Notes: a model not told the origin generated them from the sequence alone. Shown: positions 49,990 to 59,076, numbered from the stretch's first letter. The stretch: DNA of 64,000 nt from Algoriphagus faecimaris (GCF_900101705.1 NZ_FNAC01000015.1:1-64000), one strand, 5' to 3'. Made by a program: numbers and translations.

Positions 49990-51330
49990 CTATTTCTTCT
50001 CTCCCACACTTCCAAACCGAACTTTAAAAGAAGCTCCGAAAAAACTGGGATTATCTCCAAAACCGGTAAATTGATTGACAGGGAGATGGTAGAAGGGCAT
50101 CAAGATATAAGATGTGTTATCGGACTGAAGCACCCGAAGATTTAATCCGAAATTCATGGTCGCAAAAGGATAAAACTTACCTTCAGTAGTAGCTAAACTT
50201 TGAGTCTGCACTACCGATTCGCTTCTAAGCTGAAAACTATTGGTCAGTAATGCATCTTGTCCAGAAACAGGTACTTGACGAGAAAAAGAAGATTCCAGTT
50301 CGGCCACTTCACTGAGGGCGTAGAAATTAGAAAACCCTGCCTGAAGAGAAACAGACTCATTGGTAGTCAGCGGATATTGAAAGTAAACGGGTACTTCCAG
50401 TTGAGTCTGTCTTACTAGCAACTGCTCTTGAATCGGTGAAATACTGGAAGCAAAGGCTACCGAGGGAGAAGATTCCAATTGATTCTGTTGATTAAACAAA
50501 TTAACTCCGAGACCTGAACCTACTATCAACTTTCCCGGTAAGTCCATTGCGACTAGAAAACCCATGCCCAAGGAAGAACTAGCCGTAGTATTACCATTTT
50601 GCTGAGCGGCCCCAAAACTCGGGCTTACTCCTAGTCCCAGAGAGATTTTAGCTTTTCTAGGCTCGACCTCAGGAAAATCAAATTCTATTTTACTATTACC
50701 TACTTCCTCAATTGATTTCAATCCTAATGTTGTAAAAAATTCCTTTGAAGAAATCGGCTTTTCCTTGCCCATTAAATCAAATCCCCGCTTAGAATTAGCC
50801 AAAGGAATCCATTCTTGATCAATTGACACCTTCGCGGATACTTTTCCCTGACCTTGTTCTGATTCGGCTTTTGCAGTCAACATTCCGAGATCATTTTGTT
50901 TCATTTGCTCTAAACCGGACTCGTACTTCTCTTCACTCGCTAGTTGGGCAAGTGTAGGAAATGGAGTTTTTTCCTCATTACTTTTCTCTATTAATTCATT
51001 AGAAGTATTTGGTACCAAAATATTATTCTCATCTGATTCCTTGATCTGATTAGACTCAGGACTCTTTATCTGACCTGAGTCAGCAAGTCCATTTTCGGGA
51101 CCTAACTTAGAGCTGTCTTGATCTCCATCATAGAAATACGCCATACTCAGCACCCCTACAAGAAGCGAGGCAGCAATCCCGCTAAGCCACCAAGTTATCT
51201 TTGAGTTTTTGGCATGGCTACGCCTCCGCTGAAAAGTCTCCCATGCATCCAAATCATAAGGCATGTTTTGGGACTCCTGGGCTTGTTTCAGCCGTTTAGC
51301 AATGATTTTACTTATTTTATCTTCCTGCAT
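49990..51330 (-). CDS. Anti-sigma-factor-like membrane protein with C-terminal barrel-like domain
   Basis: A 446-residue protein coupled to the upstream ECF sigma gene by a 14-bp overlap. The N-terminal cytoplasmic part ('LDAWETFQRRRS') precedes one membrane segment (about 46-66, 'WWLSGIAASLLVGVLSMAYFY'). A long Ser/Glu/Lys-rich linker (about 70-235) leads to a C-terminal strand-rich region (about 237-440, 'ISLGLGVSPSFG' to 'ASFKVRFG') resembling small outer-membrane barrel domains. Position and topology suggest that it sequesters the sigma factor, but no classical zinc anti-sigma motif is seen. The barrel-like part could also sense envelope stress. Function is inferred from the operon. Confidence 0.68.
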   Translation of the reverse strand: MQEDKISKIIAKRLKQAQESQNMPYDLDAWETFQRRRSHAKNSKITWWLSGIAASLLVGVLSMAYFYDGDQDSSKLGPENGLADSGQIKSPESNQIKESDENNILVPNTSNELIEKSNEEKTPFPTLAQLASEEKYESGLEQMKQNDLGMLTAKAESEQGQGKVSAKVSIDQEWIPLANSKRGFDLMGKEKPISSKEFFTTLGLKSIEEVGNSKIEFDFPEVEPRKAKISLGLGVSPSFGAAQQNGNTTASSSLGMGFLVAMDLPGKLIVGSGLGVNLFNQQNQLESSPSVAFASSISPIQEQLLVRQTQLEVPVYFQYPLTTNESVSLQAGFSNFYALSEVAELESSFSRQVPVSGQDALLTNSFQLRSESVVQTQSLATTEGKFYPFATMNFGLNLRVLQSDNTSYILMPFYHLPVNQFTGFGDNPSFFGASFKVRFGSVGEKK

Positions 51331-51865
51331 ATTCCTTCAGGTGAAATTGTACTAAATCCCGAAGCCTCGCTTTTGCCCGAGCCAAATAAACCCGGGAAGA
51401 ACTTTCGGTAATTTTCATTTTTTCGGCAATCTCCCGATGACTGTATCCTTCTACTTCGTAAAGATTAAATACTAATCGATGATCAGCCGGTAACTGGTGA
51501 ATCAAACGCATCAAATCCTCAAAGGCCAGTGAGGACAAAGCGCCGACTTCGTGAAAGATATCGACTTGATCTTCTATCGCAAGTTGATCTTGGAAACGCT
51601 TATTCTTTCTATAGAAATCTATTGCTGTATTTACTGTAATCCGCCGAAGCCAAGATTTTACCGATTGAAACTCCTCAAAGCTCTTGATGGAAGAGAAAAA
51701 TTTAAGAAAGCTGTCATTGACTATCTCCTGAGCCAAATCACGGTCTTTGGCATAGGACAGACAGATTCCCATGACATAGCCATAGTATCGCTTAAAAAAA
51801 ACTTCTTCATGCTTTGCTGATTTCCGTTTGCAACCGGCAATCAGCTCTTCATCTGACCAGTTCAA
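51317..51865 (-). CDS. ECF-type RNA polymerase sigma factor
   Basis: A 182-residue sigma-70 family protein of the extracytoplasmic function group. Region 2 has 'YVMGICLSYAKDRDLAQEIVNDSFLKFF' (about 30-57) and 'VKSWLRRITVNTAIDFYRKNKR' (about 67-88); region 4 shows 'LPADHRLVFNLYEVEGYSHREIAEKM' (about 125-150) and 'ESSSRVYLARAKARLRDLV' for -35 binding. Start is TTG at 51865; no ATG is in frame nearby. It is followed by an anti-sigma-like membrane protein and preceded 10 bp upstream by a small exported protein, so the three probably form one operon. Confidence 0.93.
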   Translation of the reverse strand: MNWSDEELIAGCKRKSAKHEEVFFKRYYGYVMGICLSYAKDRDLAQEIVNDSFLKFFSSIKSFEEFQSVKSWLRRITVNTAIDFYRKNKRFQDQLAIEDQVDIFHEVGALSSLAFEDLMRLIHQLPADHRLVFNLYEVEGYSHREIAEKMKITESSSRVYLARAKARLRDLVQFHLKEYAGR

Positions 51866-51875
51866 GTGCTTCGAT

Positions 51876-52076
51876 TCAAGGATTTGGGGAATTATTACTA
51901 TTCAAACGGCCAAGTTCTAGTTTTCGGTTACCCTCTACTGATAATTCCTCTTTTGTCTGACAAGGCAAATCATTTTCCATAGGGCCACGCTTGATTCTCT
52001 CGTTTTTTTGATGACCCAGCTGCCAAGCAAAACTGCAAAAGAAAATCAAAAGGACGCCGCTGAAAAACTTATTCAT
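51876..52076 (-). CDS. Small exported hypothetical protein
   Basis: A 66-residue protein ending 10 bp before the ECF sigma start. It has a clear ATG and a hydrophobic N-terminal segment (about 4-18, 'FFSGVLLIFFCSFAWQ') that could be a signal peptide or anchor, then a short charged tail with one Cys. No family was recognised. Its place at the head of the sigma/anti-sigma operon suggests that it may be a sensed or regulatory peptide, though a chance ORF cannot be ruled out. Confidence 0.45.
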   Translation of the reverse strand: MNKFFSGVLLIFFCSFAWQLGHQKNERIKRGPMENDLPCQTKEELSVEGNRKLELGRLNSNNSPNP

Positions 52077-52164
52077 AGCCTGTTTTAAATAAGGACGCTG
52101 AGAGGGTGAAGAATGCTACAAAGTGCTTAAAAAAATCTCAAAATTATCTTTCATTGAATTTGTA

Positions 52165-52202
52165 AAAAACAAAAATCCCCCCAAACGATTGAGGAGATTT
52201 TC
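52165..52202 (-). terminator. Terminator of BlaI/M56 operon
   Basis: On the minus strand a stem of about 10 bp with two or three G-U pairs (52202-52193 with 52182-52172) is followed by a T-rich run. It lies about 35 bp after the M56 gene stop. Confidence 0.6.
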
Positions 52203-52236
52203 GTATTCAAAATTAAAACCTATAATCAAATTTAAC

Positions 52237-53511
52237 TTAACTTAACTTAAAACGGATTGGTAGTCGCATTCTAGTACGAACTTCTCTTCCCCGCTGTTTG
52301 CCAGGCTCCCAGTTAGGTGCATTTTGAACAACTCTAATCGCTGCTTCATCACAGCCGGCTCCTATACCTCTTAAAATATCTACATCTTGAATAGAGCCAT
52401 CCGTATTGATTACAAAGACAACTATAACTGTTCCTTCTACTCCTTCTTTCTTTGCCTGCTCGGGATAGACAAGATTTGAAGAAAGATACTGGTTCCATCC
52501 TTGCATCCCTCCTGCAGGATTTGGTTGATCCTCCACTACATCAAAGATCTCATCAGCAGACATTTCTATCACTCTGCCATTTTCGATAGCTTTTAACTCA
52601 GCATTGCCATCCTCATCAATTATTTCGACAATGTTTTCAGGCTTGATCGGTTCTTCTCCTATATTTTGATCACAGGAAAAAGCAAATACCATCAATCCAA
52701 GAATAGGCAAAATCATTAAAAATCGGCCTTTCTGTAAATTTTTAGATTCTTCTTTATTCATCATAACTATGCGTTTTTTGGTTTGAAATTGGTTAAAACT
52801 ATTAGTGAATTGCCAGCCTTGATCTTGAGTAATTAATCGAAGGAGTAATCTAGAATAATCAATTTGAGAATAGTTTCTAGTTACTCCCTGATCTGCTTGA
52901 TACTCATGAACCTCTCTCAGCGATCGTTCAAAAAGATACACAGCAGGATTAAACCAAAAGATCGCTTTAACCAATTGAAGTAAAATCAAATCGAAGGTGT
53001 GTCTTTTGGACACATGAACTGATTCGTGCAATAATATTTTTTGCAGATCTTCATCCTGCGGATCAAAATACGGGAGTAGAATGTAATTGAAGAAAGAAGC
53101 CGGTTCGAAGCTTGGATGAATGGCTAATTTCATTCCTTGATACTCCAGCTTTTCTACCATTTGTAACTGAAATATTGGCTTGGCAATTCCTAGTAAAATT
53201 CTACCCAGAAAAACCAAAAAACCAATACCATAGATCCATACCAATGCTTCCTGCCAGGAAAGCGAAAAACCCGACTCAAAAGAGCCATTTCCCACTTCCA
53301 CTAATGGGAGTGTATATTCAGTAAGCGAAACCGTGCTCACTACAGCTTCGAAAGATAAGAGTGGAACAATCAGCCCTACTCCCATCAGAAGCAATAGAAT
53401 GCTTCGGTTCCAATCAAAGAAAGTTAGCTTTTCCAGAAAAACCCTGTAAAACCCCCAACCCAAAAGCAGGCAGAGACTCCCCTCAATCAGATAATTCAGA
53501 AACCCGCTCAT
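52237..53511 (-). CDS. M56-family (BlaR1/MecR1-like) metallopeptidase fused to TonB C-terminal domain
   Basis: A 424-residue membrane protein. Four hydrophobic segments lie at about 5-25, 36-55, 86-106 and 255-275. The zinc peptidase motif 'LLHESVHVSKRH' (HESVH, about 166-170) and the third-ligand Glu in 'EVHEYQADQGV' are those of the M56 family. The cytoplasmic peptidase of BlaR1/MecR1 cleaves the BlaI/MecI repressor. Instead of a beta-lactam sensor the C-terminal 90 residues form a TonB-like domain ('GWNQYLSSNLVYPEQAKKEGVEGTVIV'-type sequence from about 345, ending 'RMRLPIRFKLS'). The BlaI gene overlaps upstream by 4 bp. The signal sensed is unknown. Confidence 0.9.
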   Translation of the reverse strand: MSGFLNYLIEGSLCLLLGWGFYRVFLEKLTFFDWNRSILLLLMGVGLIVPLLSFEAVVSTVSLTEYTLPLVEVGNGSFESGFSLSWQEALVWIYGIGFLVFLGRILLGIAKPIFQLQMVEKLEYQGMKLAIHPSFEPASFFNYILLPYFDPQDEDLQKILLHESVHVSKRHTFDLILLQLVKAIFWFNPAVYLFERSLREVHEYQADQGVTRNYSQIDYSRLLLRLITQDQGWQFTNSFNQFQTKKRIVMMNKEESKNLQKGRFLMILPILGLMVFAFSCDQNIGEEPIKPENIVEIIDEDGNAELKAIENGRVIEMSADEIFDVVEDQPNPAGGMQGWNQYLSSNLVYPEQAKKEGVEGTVIVVFVINTDGSIQDVDILRGIGAGCDEAAIRVVQNAPNWEPGKQRGREVRTRMRLPIRFKLS

Positions 53512-53882
53512 TTTTTACCTTTCTTCTCATAATCATCGATCATCTTCTCTAATTCTATTACTTCTTTCTTAGATATGTTCTTTTCCTTGACCATAAAAGA
53601 AAGAAAGTTACCCACTGACCCTTCGAAGAAATTCTTCACCATATAATTAATACTCTTTTTACTGTACTCTTCCTTAGAAACCAAAGGTATGTACATGTGT
53701 GTGTTGCCATACAGCTTGTGTGTCAAATAGCCCTTACTCTCCAGCAAGCGTATCGTAGAGGCAAGTGTAGTGTATGGAGGTTTTGGTTCTTCCATCTCAT
53801 TCAAAACATCTCGTACTAGTCCCTGTCCAAGGCTCCACAAAATGCGCATGATGGTTTCTTCTTGATTGCTAAGTTCTTTCAT
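53508..53882 (-). CDS. BlaI/MecI/CopY-family transcriptional repressor
   Basis: A 124-residue winged-helix repressor. The N-terminal DNA-binding region reads 'LSNQEETIMRILWSLGQGLVRDVLNEM' (about 3-29) and 'YTTLASTIRLLESKGYLTHK' (about 38-57). The helical C-terminal part dimerises. In the family, cleavage by the partner M56 protease relieves repression; here the partner gene overlaps by 4 bp downstream. A palindrome 44-57 bp before the start codon is a candidate operator for autoregulation. Targets other than this operon are unknown; beta-lactam resistance should not be assumed. Confidence 0.93.
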   Translation of the reverse strand: MKELSNQEETIMRILWSLGQGLVRDVLNEMEEPKPPYTTLASTIRLLESKGYLTHKLYGNTHMYIPLVSKEEYSKKSINYMVKNFFEGSVGNFLSFMVKEKNISKKEVIELEKMIDDYEKKGKK

Positions 53883-53925
53883 AAGGTGGTGTGTTTAAGA
53901 ATTAATTATTACTACTATGATTCTT

Positions 53926-53939
53926 TCGTAAATCTACGA
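53926..53939. promoter_or_regulatory. Palindrome upstream of blaI-like gene, candidate operator
   Basis: TCGTA-AATC-TACGA is a perfect 5-bp dyad with a 4-bp spacer, 44-57 bp before the repressor start codon. BlaI-type repressors bind short dyads of this size (typically TACA/TGTA-centred), so it is a reasonable operator candidate. Not verified. Confidence 0.45.
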
Positions 53940-53961
53940 GAATATTTTAAAGGTCAAAATA

Positions 53962-53987
53962 ATTTCTAACATTTTTTGCTTAGAAAT
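53962..53987 (-). terminator. AT-rich hairpin downstream of DUF4249 gene
   Basis: A perfect 8-bp stem (53962-53969 with 53980-53987) with a 10-nt loop, followed on the minus strand by T-rich sequence. It may terminate the TonB-receptor/DUF4249 transcript, but it is 110 bp past the stop and AT-rich. Confidence 0.35.
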
Positions 53988-54095
53988 CCACTTGATGGGT
54001 ATTACTTTAGAAAGACCTAAAGACTTTAAAAAGAGAGGCAATTGACTTATTTAGCCTCCAAAGCATTATTTTTTCCAGAAGAATTAGGACTCTAT

Positions 54096-54926
54096 TTATT
54101 CACCAGCAATAAAAATCGTGGAACTGATAACCGGGGTTACTTTAAAATACCCCAATGCTTTTCCCTCACCCCGAAGAGTCTGAATATTTCCATCTGGATT
54201 TTGAGGAGGAGGACTAAATAGACCACCATCGCTAAATAATAGTCCTACCAATTGACTAAAATAATCATAAACGTCCTCATTCATCCTAAAAAGCTCCAAA
54301 CGAACCCTGTCCCCTTCATTGAATGCGTAGCCTAATTCTAAGCCTTCTTCAAAGAAAGTAAGTCCAAACGTATCATCAAAAAGCAAATAATCCTCTCTAT
54401 TATTCTTAAGCGTATCATTTTCAATGACCCTTATCCTATAAAAATTATCCTCCGGAAAAGGGATTTTACCATAAGCCTTGATATAATACCCCTCTTCTCT
54501 AAAAAGTCGCTCCTCTTGAAAACTAACCGAAAGACTATCGAGTATAGGCGGTTCCAGCATCAAACCACTAGCCTTATACACTTGGCCTTCCCACTCGACT
54601 AGCAATTCATAGCGCTCTCCTACCCTTGCCGTCCTCTTTCTATCGATTGGCTTGTAGCTATTACTCTCAGGGTAAAACCTAAAAGGAATAACTACCTCAG
54701 TTCCAGGTATCAGGATGCTGACTGAAGCGTTGGATATGATTTGATAAGACTGCGGGTCAAAGTAATTTCTAGCAAGTGAAATTTTCACTTCATTGTACTG
54801 CTCATTATCTGTCCAAATCCCCTCTATCACTGGGACCTCACCATCAATACTTGCTAAAGGCAGTGAGACCTCCTCTTGACAAGAAATCATCCAAAGTGCA
54901 AACATTATGATAAGTAGCCGCTTCAT
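54096..54926 (-). CDS. DUF4249 family lipoprotein
   Basis: A 276-residue lipoprotein (lipobox 'WMISC', Cys16) of the DUF4249 family, typically encoded directly after a TonB-dependent receptor in Bacteroidota, as here with a one-base TAATG overlap. The opening 'GEVPVIEGIWTDNEQYNEVKISLARNYFD' region (about 30-58) and 'VSILIPG' (about 71) are typical of the family. It is thought to act with the receptor at the outer membrane, in the manner of a surface lipoprotein lid or ligand-binding subunit, but its ligand is unknown. Last gene of the pair. Confidence 0.88.
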   Translation of the reverse strand: MKRLLIIMFALWMISCQEEVSLPLASIDGEVPVIEGIWTDNEQYNEVKISLARNYFDPQSYQIISNASVSILIPGTEVVIPFRFYPESNSYKPIDRKRTARVGERYELLVEWEGQVYKASGLMLEPPILDSLSVSFQEERLFREEGYYIKAYGKIPFPEDNFYRIRVIENDTLKNNREDYLLFDDTFGLTFFEEGLELGYAFNEGDRVRLELFRMNEDVYDYFSQLVGLLFSDGGLFSPPPQNPDGNIQTLRGEGKALGYFKVTPVISSTIFIAGE

Positions 54927-57313
54927 TAGAATTGAAAATTATAAGTAATAGAAGGTAAAAAGGTGAACAAATAGGTCATGACGATTCCCTGACGGGATGA
55001 AGTAATAGGCCCATCTGCAGGGCTGAAATTCAAATCATCATTGTAAATCTGTCTAAACTCGTATGCAAATGGGTTTTTTCTTCCGTAAAGATTATAGACA
55101 CTAAAATTCCAGCTTCCTCGCCATTTCCTACCCCTATCTGGTCTTTTCCAAATAATAGAAGCATCCATGCGATGATAATCCGGAAACCGGTCTTGGTTTC
55201 TAAACTCTGAAAATAAAGGAAGTGACTGAAAATCTGCTTGGTAAGTGCCAATCGGGAAAGTTACAGCCTGTCCGGTGGTATAAACGAAAGTTAAACCTGC
55301 TGACCACTGCGGCGTAAATTCATGATTAAGTACCAAGGTGATGTCATGCGGTCGATCAAAACGTGGGTTAAAAGCTTGATTCTGACTAATTCCATCGATC
55401 CTCCTCCAAGCTCTAGACCAGGTATAAGCCAGCCACCCCGTGGTCTTACCGACATTCTTTCGCGCCAAAAACTCCAAGCCGTAGGACCAACCATTCCCTG
55501 TCAGCAACTCGGTCTCCACTTGATCAGTAAATAAAACCTGAGCGCCATTTTTCAGATCAATTACATTTCTGAGATCTTTATAATATCCCTCAAGTGAAAT
55601 CTCCCACTTTCCTCCCTGAAGATTTTGAAACAAGCCTAGGGAAATCTGATCTGAACGTAAGGGAGATACATACCTCCCCGCCAATATCCATCTATCAATG
55701 GGTAAGCCGGCAGAGCTATTCGAAGCGATTTGTACATATTGAAAATTACGATTGAAGGCTGACTTGATCGAAAGCTGCTCATTTAACATCATTCTAATAG
55801 CAATCCTTGGCTCCAAGCCTTGATAAAACTGCACTCTATCAAAAGGCCCATAACTGATGGAATCTGTCACTGCTGTAGCTTCTCCAGGAATCTCCCTGTC
55901 ATAAAAATAATCCACTCCAGGGCCGATTTGCTGATAAAGCCCCAGTCTAAGCCCAGCCTCAGCACTGAGTTTTGGGCTTAAATCAAACTTTGTCTCTAAA
56001 AACAAATTATTCAAAAATCCATTTTTTGGACTTGTAGCAATGGGCTGAATACTACTCGTAGGGGCAGGACTCAACTCAACTGGCAAAAAGCGATACAGCT
56101 GACTATGAAGTCCTCCATACATCTCAAAACCTTCTCCTCCCAGCAAGGTCCATGTAGCTTTGACACCCGACTCAGTAAGCTGATTATCCCACTTGAATCC
56201 ATTATCCCGATCCTCAAACTCGACCTTATAGCTGTACTGTGAATGATAAGCCTGGAGATCAAAAAATAATTTATCCGTCTTATTTCTCGACCAATTGACA
56301 GCACTTACCCAATTGGACCAGCCTAAACCAAACTGCTCCGAAAGTCCTAGAAAGTCACTTCCCTGATAGCTGGAGATACTGAGCTTGTCTTTTTCAGAAA
56401 GAAAAAAAGTTGCCTTCGCACTGAGATCATGAAAGTTGAGCTGATTGTTTCGAATGTCTTCATTGCTGGAAAGCTTTAAAAACAAATCTGCATAGGTCCG
56501 TCTACCAGAAATCACAAAGGAAGATTTATCCGAAAAAAGTGGGCCATCTAGTGTAAGACGGGAAGAGATCGTCCCAATACCTCCTTCCCCCCGCACTTTT
56601 TCTCGATTACCCTCTTTAAGTCCCACATCAATCAATGAGGATAATCTTCCACCAAAGGAAGCAGGCATATTCCCTTTATACAATTCTACTTGGTCGAGCG
56701 CATCAGGATTAAATACGGAGAAGAACCCAAAGAAATGCGAAGGATTATATACCGGAGCACCGTCGATTTGAACTAGATTTTGATCTGCTGAACCTCCTCT
56801 CACAAATAGACCCGTTGTTCCCTCTCCGGCAGTCTGCACGCCGGGGAGCAATTGCAGACTTCTAAACAAATCTACTTCCCCAAACAATGCGGGAATGTTT
56901 TTAATGGTCTCTATGGGCAGGTAGTCTTTTCCCATTTCCAGACTCCTCACTTGAGCACCTGCCCTTCGCTCTGAAACGGTGACCTCGTCCAAGTCAAAAT
57001 CCTCTCCTTTCAATAAAATCCGAATCGTCTTTCCTAGGTCCTTTTCTTGTATCAGTCGGGTAGATTTTTCATAGCCCAGATAAGAAACCATCAGTTGAGC
57101 AGGCAGACGGATGGCTTCCAGTTCAAATCTTCCATCAATATCGGTAATCACTCCCTTGTTGGTTTCAGACTCCCAATATACTGTTGCACCGGGTAGAGGC
57201 TGTTTAGACATAGCATCTAGAATGGTCCCACGTAGGTATTGTTGAGCGATAATTTCTCCAAAAAAAAGCGTTTGAAGCAGAAAAACTAAACTGCCAATAA
57301 GTCTTTTGGCCAT
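54926..57313 (-). CDS. TonB-dependent receptor with carboxypeptidase-like N-terminal domain
   Basis: A 795-residue outer-membrane receptor. The ATG at 57313 gives a signal peptide ending 'EIIAQQ'; an upstream in-frame start would mask it. A carboxypeptidase-regulatory-like (CarboxypepD_reg) domain (about 24-110, 'RGTILDAMSKQPLPGATVYWE') is followed by a plug domain ('LLPGVQTAGEGTTGLFVRGGSADQNLVQIDGAPVYN' region, about 153-190) and a 22-strand barrel ending in 'ITYNFQF'. It would import a large ligand using TonB energy; the ligand is unknown and there is no SusD gene. It pairs with the DUF4249 lipoprotein gene. Confidence 0.93.
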   Translation of the reverse strand: MAKRLIGSLVFLLQTLFFGEIIAQQYLRGTILDAMSKQPLPGATVYWESETNKGVITDIDGRFELEAIRLPAQLMVSYLGYEKSTRLIQEKDLGKTIRILLKGEDFDLDEVTVSERRAGAQVRSLEMGKDYLPIETIKNIPALFGEVDLFRSLQLLPGVQTAGEGTTGLFVRGGSADQNLVQIDGAPVYNPSHFFGFFSVFNPDALDQVELYKGNMPASFGGRLSSLIDVGLKEGNREKVRGEGGIGTISSRLTLDGPLFSDKSSFVISGRRTYADLFLKLSSNEDIRNNQLNFHDLSAKATFFLSEKDKLSISSYQGSDFLGLSEQFGLGWSNWVSAVNWSRNKTDKLFFDLQAYHSQYSYKVEFEDRDNGFKWDNQLTESGVKATWTLLGGEGFEMYGGLHSQLYRFLPVELSPAPTSSIQPIATSPKNGFLNNLFLETKFDLSPKLSAEAGLRLGLYQQIGPGVDYFYDREIPGEATAVTDSISYGPFDRVQFYQGLEPRIAIRMMLNEQLSIKSAFNRNFQYVQIASNSSAGLPIDRWILAGRYVSPLRSDQISLGLFQNLQGGKWEISLEGYYKDLRNVIDLKNGAQVLFTDQVETELLTGNGWSYGLEFLARKNVGKTTGWLAYTWSRAWRRIDGISQNQAFNPRFDRPHDITLVLNHEFTPQWSAGLTFVYTTGQAVTFPIGTYQADFQSLPLFSEFRNQDRFPDYHRMDASIIWKRPDRGRKWRGSWNFSVYNLYGRKNPFAYEFRQIYNDDLNFSPADGPITSSRQGIVMTYLFTFLPSITYNFQF

Positions 57314-57460
57314 TTTTGTATGCAAAATCAAAGTCTGTTTGTGCTTTAAGACGCAACCTAGCAATTAATGTTTGTTAATTATCGGTACAGTTTCATTTCT
57401 AAACTCACCACTCGCATCAAAGTTTCTTTTTAAGTAAGCTTTATTTTATAATTTCAGGCC

Positions 57461-58426
57461 ATGGTTTGGGCATATCCTGATATTAATCTGATTATTTTAC
57501 TTTCTGGACTATTTGTCGTCCTGTACTTCATCTATATCAGTAGATATTGGTTGATTAATCGACGTCTACAAGTAGAAAAAAGAAGACTATTTACAAAAAT
57601 GGTCCTGAGAACCCTGTATTTCCTACTCTTTCTGGTAGCCTTAGCTGGTCCCTCGATCGGGGTATCGACTAAGGAAGTAAAAGAGGAGGGTAAGGACATT
57701 TTCATCGCTGTAGACCTTTCACAATCCATGAATGCAACAGATATCGGTCCCAGTAGGCTACAGAGGGTCAAATTTGAATTAAAAAACCTGATCAAAAGCT
57801 TCCCATCAGATCGTATAGGTTTGATCATTTTTTCCTCAGAGGCATTCATGCAGTGTCCTCTCACATTTGACCAAAATGTACTTCAGCTACATATCGACGG
57901 ATTGAACACCGGGCTAGTCCCTAGTGCAGGTACGGATTTGAATGGGCCGCTGAGACTTGCTTTGGATCGTTTTATCAATGATGAAAGCCAAGAGGTCAAA
58001 TCCAAATCAATTATTCTGATCTCTGATGGAGAGAATTTTGGAGATGATTTAGGAGATGTCTCTGAAGGCCTGAGTGATGCGGGGGTAAAAGTCTTTTCTC
58101 TCGGTGTGGGCTCTGAAGAAGGAGCCCCAGTGCCTAGAGGAAATGGAGTAATTATGGACCCTGCGACAGGTCAACCTGCCATCTCAAAGCTGGAAAAAAG
58201 ATCTCTTCAGCAAGTAGCTTCCCAAACTTCCGGAGAATATTTTGAAATATCCGATCAAGTGCAAGAGTTGGGCAATTTGCTTGCCTCACTTGAGCGACTT
58301 GAAGGCGGTGTAGTAGGGTCCCGCACAGTAGAAACTTCTTCTAACAAATATTTCTATTTCCTTTTGGCTGGACTCGTCTTATCTTTAATGGATATGGTAT
58401 TACCCATTAAAACTATTAAGTTGTAA
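57461..58426 (+). CDS. VWA-domain membrane protein, BatB-like
   Basis: A 321-residue membrane protein with two N-terminal segments (about 9-27 and 46-66), a von Willebrand factor A domain (about 80-260) and a C-terminal segment (about 297-316). The MIDAS motif DxSxS is seen in 'AVDLSQSMNATD' (about 85-96), with the distal Thr/Asp in 'SAGTDLNGPLRL' and 'LISDGENFGDD'. This architecture is that of BatA/BatB from the Bacteroidota aerotolerance operon. The MoxR ATPase and DUF58 genes that normally precede it are absent: the upstream gene is a TonB receptor on the other strand. Two TPR/helical genes follow. Confidence 0.9.
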   Translation: MVWAYPDINLIILLSGLFVVLYFIYISRYWLINRRLQVEKRRLFTKMVLRTLYFLLFLVALAGPSIGVSTKEVKEEGKDIFIAVDLSQSMNATDIGPSRLQRVKFELKNLIKSFPSDRIGLIIFSSEAFMQCPLTFDQNVLQLHIDGLNTGLVPSAGTDLNGPLRLALDRFINDESQEVKSKSIILISDGENFGDDLGDVSEGLSDAGVKVFSLGVGSEEGAPVPRGNGVIMDPATGQPAISKLEKRSLQQVASQTSGEYFEISDQVQELGNLLASLERLEGGVVGSRTVETSSNKYFYFLLAGLVLSLMDMVLPIKTIKL

Positions 58427-58431
58427 GGAAC

Positions 58432-59076
58432 ATGAACTGGAGCAAATACATCATCAGCATTTTTCTACTTATACCCTCAGCTTGGACTCGAGACTCAAGG
58501 CTCAATGCAGCCATAGATGTAGCGGGCGAAAGCTATGCAAATGGAGAATACGAGCAGTCGATTCAAGATCACCTAGCGATTCAAGAGCAATTTCAGTTTC
58601 AGTCCCGTGAATTAGATTTCAATCTAGGACTGAGCTATCACTATGCAGAAAAGGATGAGGAAGCAGCTCCCTACTTCGACAAGGCATCCACTTCCAATGA
58701 TAAAACCCTTTCTTCTTTCGCCTATAATCAAGGCGGTGTAATATTGGGAAACAAAAAAGAATACGAAACAGCATTGAGCAAATTCAGAACCGCTTTGATA
58801 CAAGACCCTCTCAACGAAGTAGCAAGGCATAACTATGAGCTGCTCGCGAGATGGCTACAGCGTGAGGAAGAGCGAAAAAATGAAGAAGAAAACCAACCCG
58901 AACCCTCAGAATTTGCTAAAAGGAAGAAAGCAGAAGCTGATCGGTTAATTGAACAATTTCGCTTCAAAGATGCGTTACAAGTAATGACGGAAGCCATGCA
59001 ACAAGATGAAACCGTCGCTGCTTACAATCAATTTATCACCAACCTCCAGGAAATCGTAGAAATCGATGAAAAATAA
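58432..59076 (+). CDS. TPR-containing exported protein, Bat operon-like
   Basis: A 214-residue protein beginning 5 bp after the BatB-like stop, with a likely signal peptide or anchor (about 1-20). Residues about 25-145 hold three tetratricopeptide repeats ('LDFNLGLSYHYAEKDEEAAPYF', 'SFAYNQGGVILGNKKEYETALSKF' region). A charged linker 'EEERKNEEENQPE' and a helical C-terminal part follow. TPR proteins of Bat clusters are thought to organise the VWA proteins in the periplasm. Its stop overlaps the next gene by 11 bp. Confidence 0.85.
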   Translation: MNWSKYIISIFLLIPSAWTRDSRLNAAIDVAGESYANGEYEQSIQDHLAIQEQFQFQSRELDFNLGLSYHYAEKDEEAAPYFDKASTSNDKTLSSFAYNQGGVILGNKKEYETALSKFRTALIQDPLNEVARHNYELLARWLQREEERKNEEENQPEPSEFAKRKKAEADRLIEQFRFKDALQVMTEAMQQDETVAAYNQFITNLQEIVEIDEK

